A DNA stretch of 59,593 bases from JAICIG01 sp035532215. GTDB lineage: Bacteria; Planctomycetota; Planctomycetia; Pirellulales; JAICIG01. The DNA is taken from assembly GCA_035532215.1 (NCBI GenBank), contig DATKRK010000375.1:1-59593 (forward strand), given 5' to 3'. The notes below the pieces were generated by a model that was given only the letters and a program-made list of their open reading frames with translations, ran no database searches and was not told the origin of the DNA. Made by a program: the position numbers and the translations under genes. This document shows, piece by piece, positions 52,244 to 59,593 of the stretch. Numbering within the stretch: position 1 is the stretch's first letter; each line of letters starts with the position of its first letter.

Positions 52244-53563
52244 ATGAGCATTCCTCTCACCCCCTCGAAACCGGCGCTGCCGAAAACCGTTCCGACCGCG
52301 CCCAAGCCGAGCGAAAAATCCGCCGCCAAGCCGAGCGTGAAACCTGCCGAGCGACTGGTTTCGCTCGACGCCTATCGTGGCTTCATCATGTTGGCGATGG
52401 CCTCCGGCGGCTTGGGCTTGGGCGCCGCCGCCGAGAAGGTAAATGCCAAAGCCCTCGCCGAGAAGCTGCCCAAGAACGAAACGCTCGACTTCCTCGCCTC
52501 GCAGGTCGACCACGTGCCGTGGGTCGGCTGCGTGTTCTGGGATTTGATTCAGCCGGCGTTCATGTTCATGGTCGGCGTCTCGATGGCCTACTCCTACGCC
52601 AGTCGTCAGGCCCGCGGGCAGGGCTACCCGCGAATGTTCGGCCACGCGTTGTTTCGCTCGATCGTGCTGGTGTTGCTCGGCGTGTTTCTGACTTCGAATT
52701 GGAGCAAACAGACGAACTTCGTGTTCACCAACGTGCTCTGCCAAATCGGCCTGGGCTACACGTTCTTGTTCTTGCTCTGGAACCGCCCGCCGGTCTGGCA
52801 GTTCGCGGCGGCGGTGCTGATTCTGCTGGCCGACTGGGGATTGTTCATGGCCTATCCGGCGCCGCCGGCCGATTTCGATTTCGGCAAAGTCGGCGTGCCG
52901 GCCGACTGGAAGCATCTCACGGGAGGGGCTGCACATTGGGACAAGAACACGAACGTCGCCGCCGACGCCGATCGCGTATTCTTGAACTGGTTCCCGCAAG
53001 AGAAGAAATTCGAATTCAACGGCGGCGGCTACACGACGCTCAACTTCGTGCCTTCGCTGGCGACGATGATTTTCGGGCTGCTGGCCGGCGGCCTGATGCG
53101 CAGCGAACGCGGCGCCGGCGCAAAGCTGGGCTGGCTTGTCGTATCGGGGTTGGTTTGCCTGGGCGTCGGCTACGCGCTCGGTCGCTACGACATCTGCCCG
53201 CTGGTCAAGCGCATCTGGACGCCTTCGTGGGCCATCTACAGCACCGGCTGGGTGCTATTGATGCTGGCCGGCTTTTATTTGGTGGTCGACGTGATCGGGC
53301 TCCGCTTGGCCGCCTTGCCGCTGGTCGTGGTCGGCATGAACTCGATCTTGATTTACTGCATGGCCCAGTTGATCGGCGGCTGGATATCTCAGACGCTCCA
53401 GCGGCATTTCGGCGAAGGGCTGTTTACGTTTTACGGCGTTACGTTCCACGACCAGCGTTTCGACCCGAACTACGCGCCGATCGTGCAGATGTCGCTCGTG
53501 CTCTTGGTGATGTGGCTGGTTTGCGTGTGGCTGTACCGGCAGAGGATTTTCGTGCGAATCTAA
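52244..53563 (+). CDS. Heparan-alpha-glucosaminide acetyltransferase-like membrane protein (DUF5009)
   Basis: 439 residues from ATG 52244, GGAAGG six bases upstream. A Lys/Pro-rich cytoplasmic tail of about 35 residues precedes RLVSLDAYRGFIMLAMASGG, the signature start of the family (R..SLD..RG). About ten membrane helices follow, with WDLIQPAFMFMVGVSMAYSY and VVVGMNSILIYCMAQLIGGW typical. Relatives acetylate sugars across membranes in eukaryotic lysosomes; bacterial members are of unknown role. The conserved HVPW segment contains a His candidate for acetyl transfer. It is bracketed by family D repeats. Confidence 0.85.
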   Translation: MSIPLTPSKPALPKTVPTAPKPSEKSAAKPSVKPAERLVSLDAYRGFIMLAMASGGLGLGAAAEKVNAKALAEKLPKNETLDFLASQVDHVPWVGCVFWDLIQPAFMFMVGVSMAYSYASRQARGQGYPRMFGHALFRSIVLVLLGVFLTSNWSKQTNFVFTNVLCQIGLGYTFLFLLWNRPPVWQFAAAVLILLADWGLFMAYPAPPADFDFGKVGVPADWKHLTGGAAHWDKNTNVAADADRVFLNWFPQEKKFEFNGGGYTTLNFVPSLATMIFGLLAGGLMRSERGAGAKLGWLVVSGLVCLGVGYALGRYDICPLVKRIWTPSWAIYSTGWVLLMLAGFYLVVDVIGLRLAALPLVVVGMNSILIYCMAQLIGGWISQTLQRHFGEGLFTFYGVTFHDQRFDPNYAPIVQMSLVLLVMWLVCVWLYRQRIFVRI

Positions 53564-53592
53564 TGGACGTTACGCGGAGGCTAGTTGACCTT

Positions 53593-53666
53593 CGTGGGGC
53601 GGCCTTCTAGGCCGTCGACCTCTCTCACTGAATGCAGCACTGACGACCTAGGAAGGCCGCCCCACG
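53593..53666. repeat. Palindromic repeat family D, copy 3
   Basis: Arms CGTGGGGCGGCCTTCTAGG and CCTAGGAAGGCCGCCCCACG enclose about 35 bases. The left part, with AGGCCGTCGA, matches copy 2 closely. Confidence 0.85.
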
Positions 53667-53743
53667 GGAGGCGGGCCAATCTTCTGCGTTTTGGCGGCGC
53701 TTACACGATCTGCGCGCCGCCATGCCTGGCGGCGAACCTGCTC

Positions 53744-53874
53744 GCCCGGATTATTCATCAGCCCACACTAACCCGAAGCGCAAGCGAGGTGGAGCAGCGC
53801 ACTTACCTCGCTGGCGCTTCGGGTTGGTATCGAGCGCTTTGTCAAGTAATAGCCGGGCTGTGAATAATCCAGGC
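53744..53874. repeat. Inverted-repeat element family B, copy 3 (131 bp, inverted)
   Basis: Read on the minus strand it follows copy 1 throughout, including the asymmetric segment GGCTATTACTTGACAAAGCG. One base is missing from one outer arm, which explains 131 instead of 132 bp. Confidence 0.9.
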
Positions 53875-54089
53875 TAAGTGTTGCGGCCATCGTGATTTAG
53901 GCAGGCGGCGTCAATCCCTCGCAATCGCCAGAGCCAGCCCCGCCGAGGGCTGGCATTGACCCCCTGCCGCCTTCCACTAAAATGTTGCGACTCTTGGAGT
54001 TATATACTGACGCTGTGCTCGAGCCGACAAATACCCGCCAGGCCGATCGCCGCCCACGGAAGGGATTTGCCGATGCCGTCTCCCAACTC

Positions 54090-55643
54090 ATGACCAAGCC
54101 TACGATGACTCCTCCGACCGATGGCGCCGACGCTCCCTCCACGCCCGGCATGCACGAAGCCTCGCGGCGCGAGAAGCTGCGGCGCATCGAAGAACTGGGC
54201 CATGACCCCTGGGGCCAGCGGTTCGATAATCATGCGGCCATCGCCGAGATCCGCGCGCGAGAGCATGAAATCTCCGTCGAACCGCTGCCCGAAGGGAGCG
54301 AGCGGCGGCAGCCGGAGCAACACGGCCCGAAGGTCCGCGCGGCCGGGCGGGTCGTCTTGCAGCGCAAAAAGGGCAAGCTGATCTTTCTCGATATCCGCGA
54401 CTGGAGCGGGCAGATCCAACTGTTCGTCGGCCGCAACCAGGTCGGCGAAGAAAACTGGGCGCTGGCCGAGTGCTTCGACCTGGGCGACATCGTCGGCGTC
54501 GACGGCGAACTGAAGCGAACCAACACGGGCGAGTTGACGATCTTCGCCGAGAAGCTGCACTTTCTCACCAAGTCGGTCGAGCCGCACCCCGACAAGCACA
54601 AGGGGCTCACCGACCCCGAGCTGCGGCATCGACTGCGTTATCTCGATTTGATTTACACCGACGGCGTGCTGCCGCGGTTCTTGAATCGCACGAAGATCGT
54701 GCAGTCGATTCGCAACACGCTCGGCGGCGAAGGCTTCGTCGAGATCGAAGGCCCGACGTTGCACTCGATCGCCGGCGGCGCGGCGGCGCGGCCGTTCAAA
54801 ACGCACCACAACGCGCTCGACATTCCGCTGTTCATGCGGATCGCCCTGGAACTGCACCTCAAGCGGCTGTTGGTTGGCGGCATCGAGCGGGTCTACGAGT
54901 TGGGCCGCGTGTATCGCAACGAAGGCATCAGCCCCAAGCACAACCCCGAGTTCACGATGCTCGAGGTCTATCAGGCTTACGGCGATTACCGCAGCATGAT
55001 GGACTTGTGCGAAAAGCTGATCGTCGAGGCGATCCGCGCCACCGGCCAGGAACTGAAGCTGGCCTGGGGCGAGACGGCGCTCGACTTCACGCCGCCGTTC
55101 GCCCGCAAGACCTACGACGAGCTGTTCGCCGAGCACACCGGCGTTTCGCCCGACGACGCGGCGGGCGTCAAGCGGTTGGCCGACGAGATCGGCTTCAACA
55201 CCGGGGGCAAAGACGCCGACGTGATCAAGAGTTACGTGTTCGAGGAGCGCGTCGAAGACAAGCTCATCGGGCCGATTTTCGTCTACGACTACCCGGCGGC
55301 CGTCTGCCCGCTGACCAAGCGCAAGCAATCGAACCCGGCGGTGGCCGAACGTTTCGAGTTGTTCGTCGAAGGCATGGAATTGGCCAACGCCTACACCGAA
55401 CTGAACGATCCGGACTTGCAAGAAAAGCTGTTCCGGACTCAACTGGCCGGCCAGCAGGAAGAAGACTCGATGGCCAAGATGGATCACGATTTCGTCCGCG
55501 CCCTGCGGCACGGCATGCCTCCAGCCGGCGGGCTGGGCCTGGGCATCGACCGGCTGGTGATGCTGTTGACCAACACGCAAACGATTCGCGAAGTGATTTT
55601 GTTTCCGTTATTGAGGCCGGAAGCAGGCGAGCGGGGGGCGTGA
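54090..55643 (+). CDS. lysS: Lysine--tRNA ligase, class II
   Basis: 517 residues from ATG 54090; the frame is open upstream to 53982, and ATG 54105 and 54150 are alternatives. The N-terminal OB-fold anticodon-binding domain has AGRVVLQRKKGKLIFLDIRD. The class II core has motif 1 (GEGFVEIEGPTLHSIAGGAA), motif 2 with YRNEGISPKHNPEFTMLEVY, and motif 3 GLGLGIDRLVMLL. It charges tRNA-Lys with ATP. The last codons (GERGA, stop TGA at 55641-55643) lie inside the left arm of a family A repeat, so the C-terminal tail appears to be repeat-derived. Confidence 0.95.
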   Translation: MTKPTMTPPTDGADAPSTPGMHEASRREKLRRIEELGHDPWGQRFDNHAAIAEIRAREHEISVEPLPEGSERRQPEQHGPKVRAAGRVVLQRKKGKLIFLDIRDWSGQIQLFVGRNQVGEENWALAECFDLGDIVGVDGELKRTNTGELTIFAEKLHFLTKSVEPHPDKHKGLTDPELRHRLRYLDLIYTDGVLPRFLNRTKIVQSIRNTLGGEGFVEIEGPTLHSIAGGAAARPFKTHHNALDIPLFMRIALELHLKRLLVGGIERVYELGRVYRNEGISPKHNPEFTMLEVYQAYGDYRSMMDLCEKLIVEAIRATGQELKLAWGETALDFTPPFARKTYDELFAEHTGVSPDDAAGVKRLADEIGFNTGGKDADVIKSYVFEERVEDKLIGPIFVYDYPAAVCPLTKRKQSNPAVAERFELFVEGMELANAYTELNDPDLQEKLFRTQLAGQQEEDSMAKMDHDFVRALRHGMPPAGGLGLGIDRLVMLLTNTQTIREVILFPLLRPEAGERGA

Positions 55644-55733
55644 GCCCTCCGGTGGCACGCATTTGAGGTAGCGCCGAAGTACCCGGAGGCTGACGCCTCC
55701 GGCTCGCCAGACAACTGACGCCTCCGGCTCGCC
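55626..55733. repeat. Palindromic repeat family A, copy 2
   Basis: The left arm 55626-55653 (GGCGAGCGGGGGGCGTGAGC) overlaps the end of lysS; the right arm is 55681-55708 (ends CCTCCGGCTCGCC). An extra half-unit CTGACGCCTCCGGCTCGCC follows at 55715-55733. Confidence 0.8.
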
Positions 55734-55781
55734 TGAGGCCTCTGGCATGTCGGAAGCCTTTAAAAACCCACGGATGGGAAC

Positions 55782-57458
55782 ATGTACAAATTCTTGCTCT
55801 GCTGGCGCTATCTCCGCACGCGGTATATCGCGCTGGCGTCGATTCTGAGCGTGACCTTGGGCGTGGCCACGATGATCGTGGTCAACAGCGTGATGTCGGG
55901 CTTCGCCTTCGAAATGAAAGGCCGCATCCACGGCATCCTCTCCGACGTGATCGTCGAGTCGCACAACATGAACGGCTTTGTCGACGCCGACTACCACGTG
56001 CAGCAGATCAGCCTCGTCGCGGGAGACTACATCGAAGGCATGACGCCGACCGTCCACGTGCCGGGCATGCTCACCTTCTGGCAAGGCAACCAGCTCAGTA
56101 CGCGGCAGGTGACGGTGATCGGCATCGATCCCAAGACTGCCGGCAGCGCCAGCGATCTGCCCAAGTATTTGCAGCACCCCGAGAACCGCCGCCAGCCGAG
56201 CTTCGCGCTGCGCGAAGGGGGCTACGACACGCGCGATCAGCAGTCGGGCGTCGAGAGCGGCGACCGCGACTTTCTGGCCCAGGCCGGCTGGCCCTATCGC
56301 CGCTGGTGGGCCGCCCGCGAGCAGGCTTTCGAATTCAACAAGCCCCAGGCGATCCGCGTCGCCCCGCCGGAGTTAAAGGATGGCGAGCAGCCGGCAGGCG
56401 GAAACGACGAAAGCGAAGAGCCAGCGTCCGCAGATGGAGGGCCGGGCGCCCTCGCCCGGCAACAGCCGGCGGCCGACGAGCAGCCGGCCGACGAGGAACC
56501 CGGCATCGATGGCGCCGTGGCGGAAGCTGCAGCGGCTGATCGCATGGATCCGTTCGCCATGGCGAAGACCGAGGCGAACGTGTTCAATCCGCTCAAAGAG
56601 CAGCATTCCGGGTTGATTCTCGGCATCGCGCTGTCGAGCTATCGGAATCGCGACAACCGCGAAGGCTTCCTGCTGCTGCCCGGCGACGACGTGCAGCTCA
56701 CGTTCCCCAACGCCGATTCGACGCGGCCCTCGGCCATCATGAGCAAGTTCACGATCGTCGACTTCTACGAGAGCAAGATGAGCGAATACGACTCGACGTT
56801 CGTGTTCGTGCCGATCGAAAAACTGCAGCAAGATCGCGGCATGGTCGATCCGACGACCAAGGTCGGCTACGTGAACAGCATCCAGATTCGCCTCAAGGAT
56901 GAACGCGACGGCGATTTGGTGCGCGACAAGCTGCGGGCGGCGTTTCCGCCGGAGATTTACAACATCTCGACCTGGCGCGACAAGCAAGGACCGCTGCTGG
57001 CCGCGGTGCAGATGGAAACGGCCATCTTGAACGTGCTGCTGTTCTTGATCATCGCCGTGGCCGGGTTCGGCATTCTGGCGATCTTCTTCATGATCGTGGT
57101 CGAGAAGACTCGCGATATCGGCATTCTCAAAGCGCTGGGCGCCTCGGGCCGCGGCATCATGGGCATCTTTCTGGCTTACGGCCTGTCGCTGGGCATGGTC
57201 GGCTCGGGAGCGGGCATGCTGCTGGGGCTGTTGTTCGTGGTGCGCATCAACGAAATCGCGGGCCTGCTGAGCCGGATCACGGGTCACGAGGTCTTCGACC
57301 CGTCGATTTACTACTTCTACAAGATTCCGACGATCGTCGATCCGTTCACCATCGGTTGGATCGTCTGCGGCGCCTTGGCCATTGCGGTATTGGCCAGCGT
57401 GTTGCCGGCGCGCCGCGCCGCGCGACTACATCCCGTGGAGGCTTTGCGTTATGAGTGA
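55782..57458 (+). CDS. LolC/LolE-type ABC transporter permease with embedded repeat
   Basis: 558 residues. The MacB/FtsX-type arrangement has one N-terminal helix (YIALASILSVTLGVATMIVV), a long extracytoplasmic part, and three C-terminal helices (NVLLFLIIAVAGFGILAIFF, then GIMGIFLAYGLSLGMVGSGA, then IGWIVCGALAIAVLASVLPA), ending ARRAARLHPVEALRYE. LolCDE releases lipoproteins from the inner membrane; the paired ATPase follows. The periplasmic part has an insert of about 90 low-complexity residues (about 190-280, rich in Glu, Ala, Pro). Within it a 26-bp family H repeat (56435-56460) encodes DGGPGALARQ in frame. Confidence 0.88.
   Translation: MYKFLLCWRYLRTRYIALASILSVTLGVATMIVVNSVMSGFAFEMKGRIHGILSDVIVESHNMNGFVDADYHVQQISLVAGDYIEGMTPTVHVPGMLTFWQGNQLSTRQVTVIGIDPKTAGSASDLPKYLQHPENRRQPSFALREGGYDTRDQQSGVESGDRDFLAQAGWPYRRWWAAREQAFEFNKPQAIRVAPPELKDGEQPAGGNDESEEPASADGGPGALARQQPAADEQPADEEPGIDGAVAEAAAADRMDPFAMAKTEANVFNPLKEQHSGLILGIALSSYRNRDNREGFLLLPGDDVQLTFPNADSTRPSAIMSKFTIVDFYESKMSEYDSTFVFVPIEKLQQDRGMVDPTTKVGYVNSIQIRLKDERDGDLVRDKLRAAFPPEIYNISTWRDKQGPLLAAVQMETAILNVLLFLIIAVAGFGILAIFFMIVVEKTRDIGILKALGASGRGIMGIFLAYGLSLGMVGSGAGMLLGLLFVVRINEIAGLLSRITGHEVFDPSIYYFYKIPTIVDPFTIGWIVCGALAIAVLASVLPARRAARLHPVEALRYE
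56435..56460 (+). repeat. Family H repeat unit inside a coding sequence
   Basis: 26 bases identical to the inverted right arm of the element at 42740-42799 (begins TGGAGGGCCGGGCGCC). It is read as coding sequence in the permease gene without breaking the frame. Confidence 0.85.
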
Positions 57459-58290
57459 TCTGCAACCCGCCGCTCCCGCGGCGCGCGTGCCCCGCCGCCG
57501 CTCGAACGATCCACAACCGGCCGGGCCGCTGCTGAGCGGGCCGCACGCGGAAATGGCGGCCGCGATCGAACCCGCGGCGACCGAAACGGCGCCGCGCCCC
57601 GCCCGCATGCAAGCCGCCCGGCTTTGCAAAAGCTATCGCAAAGGCCGCGTGACGATCCCCGTGCTGCGCGGCGTCGACATGGAAGTCCGCGACGGCGAGT
57701 TTTTGGCGATCATCGGGCAAAGCGGCTCGGGCAAGAGTACGCTGCTGCACCTGCTAGGCACGCTCGACGCGCCGGACGAGGGCGAAGTGCGCTACAATGG
57801 CCAGCGCATCGACAACCTGCCCGCGGCGAAGCGCGATCAGTTGCGCAATTGCCGGATCGGCATGATTTTTCAGTTCTATCACCTGCTGCCCGAGTTTTCG
57901 GCGCTCGAGAACGTGCTCTCGCCGCTGATGATCGCCTCGGGCGCCTGGAACTTCTACCGCCGCCGCCGCCAGCATGCCGCCCGGGCGCAGGAACTCTTGG
58001 AACTGGTCGGCCTGGGGCACCGGCTGAAGCACAAGCCCCGCGAGTTGTCCGGCGGCGAAATGCAGCGAGCGGCGATCGCCAGGGCGTTGGTCGCCGGCCC
58101 CGACGTGCTGCTGGCCGACGAACCGACCGGCAATCTCGATCGCTCGACCGGCCAGGAAATCCTCAAGATTTTGCGAACCTTGAACCGCCAACAGGGGCTC
58201 ACTATAGTCATGGTGACCCACGATCTGGCCATCGCCGAGCAAGCCGATCGGGTGGTGCGTCTGGTCGAAGGGCGCGTGCAGCGGGCCTGA
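57451..58290 (+). CDS. lolD: LolD-type ABC transporter ATPase
   Basis: 279 residues from ATG 57451, overlapping the permease stop by eight bases. The MacB/LolD-type nucleotide-binding domain begins after a Pro/Ala-rich tail of about 50 residues that homologues lack. Walker A is GQSGSGKST (89-97), the Q-loop is FQFYHLLPEFSALENV, the signature is LSGGEMQRAAIARALV, Walker B is LLADEPTGNLD, and the switch His is in VMVTHD. It powers the LolC-type permease. With only one permease gene, a homodimeric permease (two copies) is likely. Confidence 0.92.
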   Translation: MSDLQPAAPAARVPRRRSNDPQPAGPLLSGPHAEMAAAIEPAATETAPRPARMQAARLCKSYRKGRVTIPVLRGVDMEVRDGEFLAIIGQSGSGKSTLLHLLGTLDAPDEGEVRYNGQRIDNLPAAKRDQLRNCRIGMIFQFYHLLPEFSALENVLSPLMIASGAWNFYRRRRQHAARAQELLELVGLGHRLKHKPRELSGGEMQRAAIARALVAGPDVLLADEPTGNLDRSTGQEILKILRTLNRQQGLTIVMVTHDLAIAEQADRVVRLVEGRVQRA

Positions 58291-58343
58291 CGCTTCGCCG
58301 GATTGTGGTAGAATTCTTGAGACTTTGACGAACGCAAGCGGCC

Positions 58344-58413
58344 AGGGTGGCTGGCGGCAGAGCGCAGCGATGCCCCAGCAAAACTTGACTTCGCCTCCGC
58401 TCAGACCCGCCCC
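58344..58413. repeat. Repeat family C, copy 4
   Basis: AGGGTGGCTGGCGGCAGAGC and GATGCCCCAGCA match copy 3; the right part (CTTCGCCTCCGCTCAGACCC) is diverged. Confidence 0.7.
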
Positions 58414-58459
58414 CATCACTGGGATACGCATCCATTCACGGCTGACCAAAGACTAGAAT

Positions 58460-59317
58460 ATGTCGCTGAAGATCTACATCAACGGCCGTTTATACGACAA
58501 AGAAGACGCGAAAATCAGCGTCTACGATCACGGCCTGCTCTACGGCGACGGCGTGTTCGAGGGCATTCGCAGCTACGGCGGCAAAGTCTTCCGCCTTGAA
58601 GAACATCTCGACCGGCTCTGGGATTCGGCCAAGGCGATCTGGCTCAAGATTCCCATGACCAAGGAGGCGATGGGCCAGGCGATTTACGACACGCTCAAGG
58701 CCAACAACCTCAGCGACGGCTACATCCGCCTGGTCGTGACTCGCGGCGCCGGCACGCTGGGGCTCGATCCCAACCGCACGTCCGATCCGCAGGTGATCGT
58801 CATCGCCGACAAGATCGCGCTCTATCCGGCGGAGATGTACGAGCAGGGGCTGAAGATCGTCACGGTCAGCGTCGTGCGGAACCATCCGGCGGCCTTGAGC
58901 CCGCGGATCAAGTCGCTCAACTATCTGAACAACATTCTGGCCAAGATCGAGGGCCTCAACGCCGGTTGCGTCGAAGCGTTGATGCTCAACACCAAGGGCG
59001 AAGTCGCCGAATGCACGGGCGACAACATCTTTCTGGTGCGCGGCGGCGAACTGCTGACGCCGCCGATCGAGGCCGGCATCCTGGAAGGCGTGACTCGGCA
59101 GGCCGTGATCGAACTAGCCCGCGAGACCGAAATCACGGTTCGCGAGATTCCGCTGACCAAGCACGACGTCTACATCGCCGACGAGTGCTTTTTGACCGGC
59201 ACGGCGGCCGAAGTGATTCCGGTGGTCAAGGTCGACGACCGCGAGATCGGCGCCGGCAAGCCCGGCCCCATCACGCGTGATCTGCGCGAACGATTCCACA
59301 AGCTGGCCCGCTCGTAG
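58460..59317 (+). CDS. ilvE: Branched-chain amino acid aminotransferase
   Basis: 285 residues. This fold-type IV PLP enzyme performs the last step of Leu, Ile and Val synthesis, or the first of their breakdown. Signature segments are VYDHGLLYGDGVFEGIRSYG, the PLP lysine in SPRIKSLNYLNNILA (K151), GEVAECTGDNIFLVRGG, and FLTGTAAEVIPV. The length fits the shorter bacterial IlvE type (about 285-310). D-amino-acid aminotransferase is the nearest alternative, but the EGIRSYGG and GTAAEV segments favour IlvE. Confidence 0.92.
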   Translation: MSLKIYINGRLYDKEDAKISVYDHGLLYGDGVFEGIRSYGGKVFRLEEHLDRLWDSAKAIWLKIPMTKEAMGQAIYDTLKANNLSDGYIRLVVTRGAGTLGLDPNRTSDPQVIVIADKIALYPAEMYEQGLKIVTVSVVRNHPAALSPRIKSLNYLNNILAKIEGLNAGCVEALMLNTKGEVAECTGDNIFLVRGGELLTPPIEAGILEGVTRQAVIELARETEITVREIPLTKHDVYIADECFLTGTAAEVIPVVKVDDREIGAGKPGPITRDLRERFHKLARS

Positions 59318-59331
59318 CTCGCATAAATGCC

Positions 59332-59438
59332 GGCGAGCCGGAGGCGTCAGCCTCCGTGTTGATCTGGCGAACCTCGCTCCACCAACTTCGCGATCCGAGC
59401 GAACTGGCGGCGCAACGTCGCCAGGGGGCTTACGCCGC
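59332..59438. repeat. Palindromic repeat family A, copy 3
   Basis: The left arm starts GGCGAGCCGGAGGCGTCAGC just after ilvE. The right part (CGCCAGGGGGCTTACGCCGC) is degraded. Confidence 0.7.
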
Positions 59439-59501
59439 GTTGTTCAACACATCTTTTCCACTCGAATTTCGCGATCGCGTTCGGCCAGATCTTTTACGTA
59501 G

Positions 59502-59593
59502 CCCAGGCATTTATGCCTGGGAATTCGTTCATCGCGCACCTGTTTTTCCCGATCGGCGCCTCGCGGGCCGCCCCCGGCGGCCCGCGAGGCGCC
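59502..59593. repeat. Two hairpins at the window end
   Basis: 59502-59521 is a perfect 9-bp stem (CCCAGGCAT, TT, ATGCCTGGG). 59555-59593 is a perfect 18-bp stem with a 3-base loop CCC, starting GGCGCCTCGCGGGCCGCC. The second may be cut by the window edge. No gene lies between 59318 and the end. Confidence 0.7.

Larger units (their letters stand above)
53564..54089. other. Intergenic region with family D and B repeats
   Basis: About 525 bp, holding the family D element at 53593-53666 and the family B element at 53744-53874. The remainder, to the lysS start, has no supported feature. Confidence 0.6.

Noticed and set aside
59555..59593. Rho-independent terminator of ilvE
   Set aside because: The hairpin is perfect but lies about 240 bp after the stop codon, has no visible T-run before the window ends, and more likely belongs to the repeat cluster.

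Overview
The window is a high-GC chromosomal segment that most likely comes from a planctomycete, probably of the order Pirellulales. This is an inference from gene content. The indicators are a DUF1559 protein with a type IV prepilin-like N-terminus followed by a tiny lipoprotein, csrA, several large secreted proteins of unknown function, a secreted protein with a CX4CH motif, a helix-turn-helix/receiver regulator, and intergenic DNA packed with palindromic repeats. No rRNA, tRNA, phage, IS transposase or CRISPR array was seen. Most genes look like ordinary core genome.

Layout. 1-2094 (minus): two glycosyltransferases, the first cut by the window edge. 2355-6529: murC-murB-ddl-ftsQ-like, an overlapping peptidoglycan/division operon. 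7067-8464: DUF1559 protein plus small lipoprotein behind a strong promoter in an AT-rich island. 8628-14165: TVP38-type membrane protein, two tandem 81-residue paralogues, rimO, pgsA, a CPBP protease and an HSL-type esterase. 14425-20207: a 934-residue secreted protein, a Dabb protein, a PPP-family phosphatase, a Spy-like secreted protein and csrA. 20342-26051: Sua5-type tRNA enzyme, GT9 glycosyltransferase, EEP hydrolase, M28 peptidase/glutaminyl cyclase and two membrane proteins. 26400-31926: a FlgI-like protein with a HEAT-like part, then smc. 32764-35307: DNA-binding regulator, moaC, polyprenyl synthase. 35591-38622: an arsenic cluster (arsR, exported ArsC-like reductase, ACR3). 38656-39779: a frameshifted WD40 gene. 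40311-46604: low-complexity protein, SPFH lipoprotein, PLC-like protein, thioesterase, and tdh-kbl for threonine breakdown. 46946-53563: secreted CX4CH protein, ABC-2 permease, acylphosphatase, small hypothetical, serine hydrolase, GlsB-like protein and a heparan-acetyltransferase-like membrane protein. 54090-59317: lysS, a LolC/LolD-type ABC pair and ilvE.

The most unusual content is between the genes. I count about ten families of palindromic or inverted-repeat elements. Several recur at constant length: two 132-bp copies of one family and two 106-bp copies of another. Two families have the GTAG-plus-hairpin form of REP sequences. Elements repeatedly supply the stop codon of the upstream gene, one 26-bp unit is embedded in frame in a permease gene, and three families occur as direct pairs on either side of a single gene. 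Second in interest are the arsenic cluster, where the reductase is predicted to be exported and two similar 22-bp dyads may be ArsR operators, and the FlgI-like/HEAT protein beside smc. All functions are inferred by eye from sequence motifs; no database search was run.
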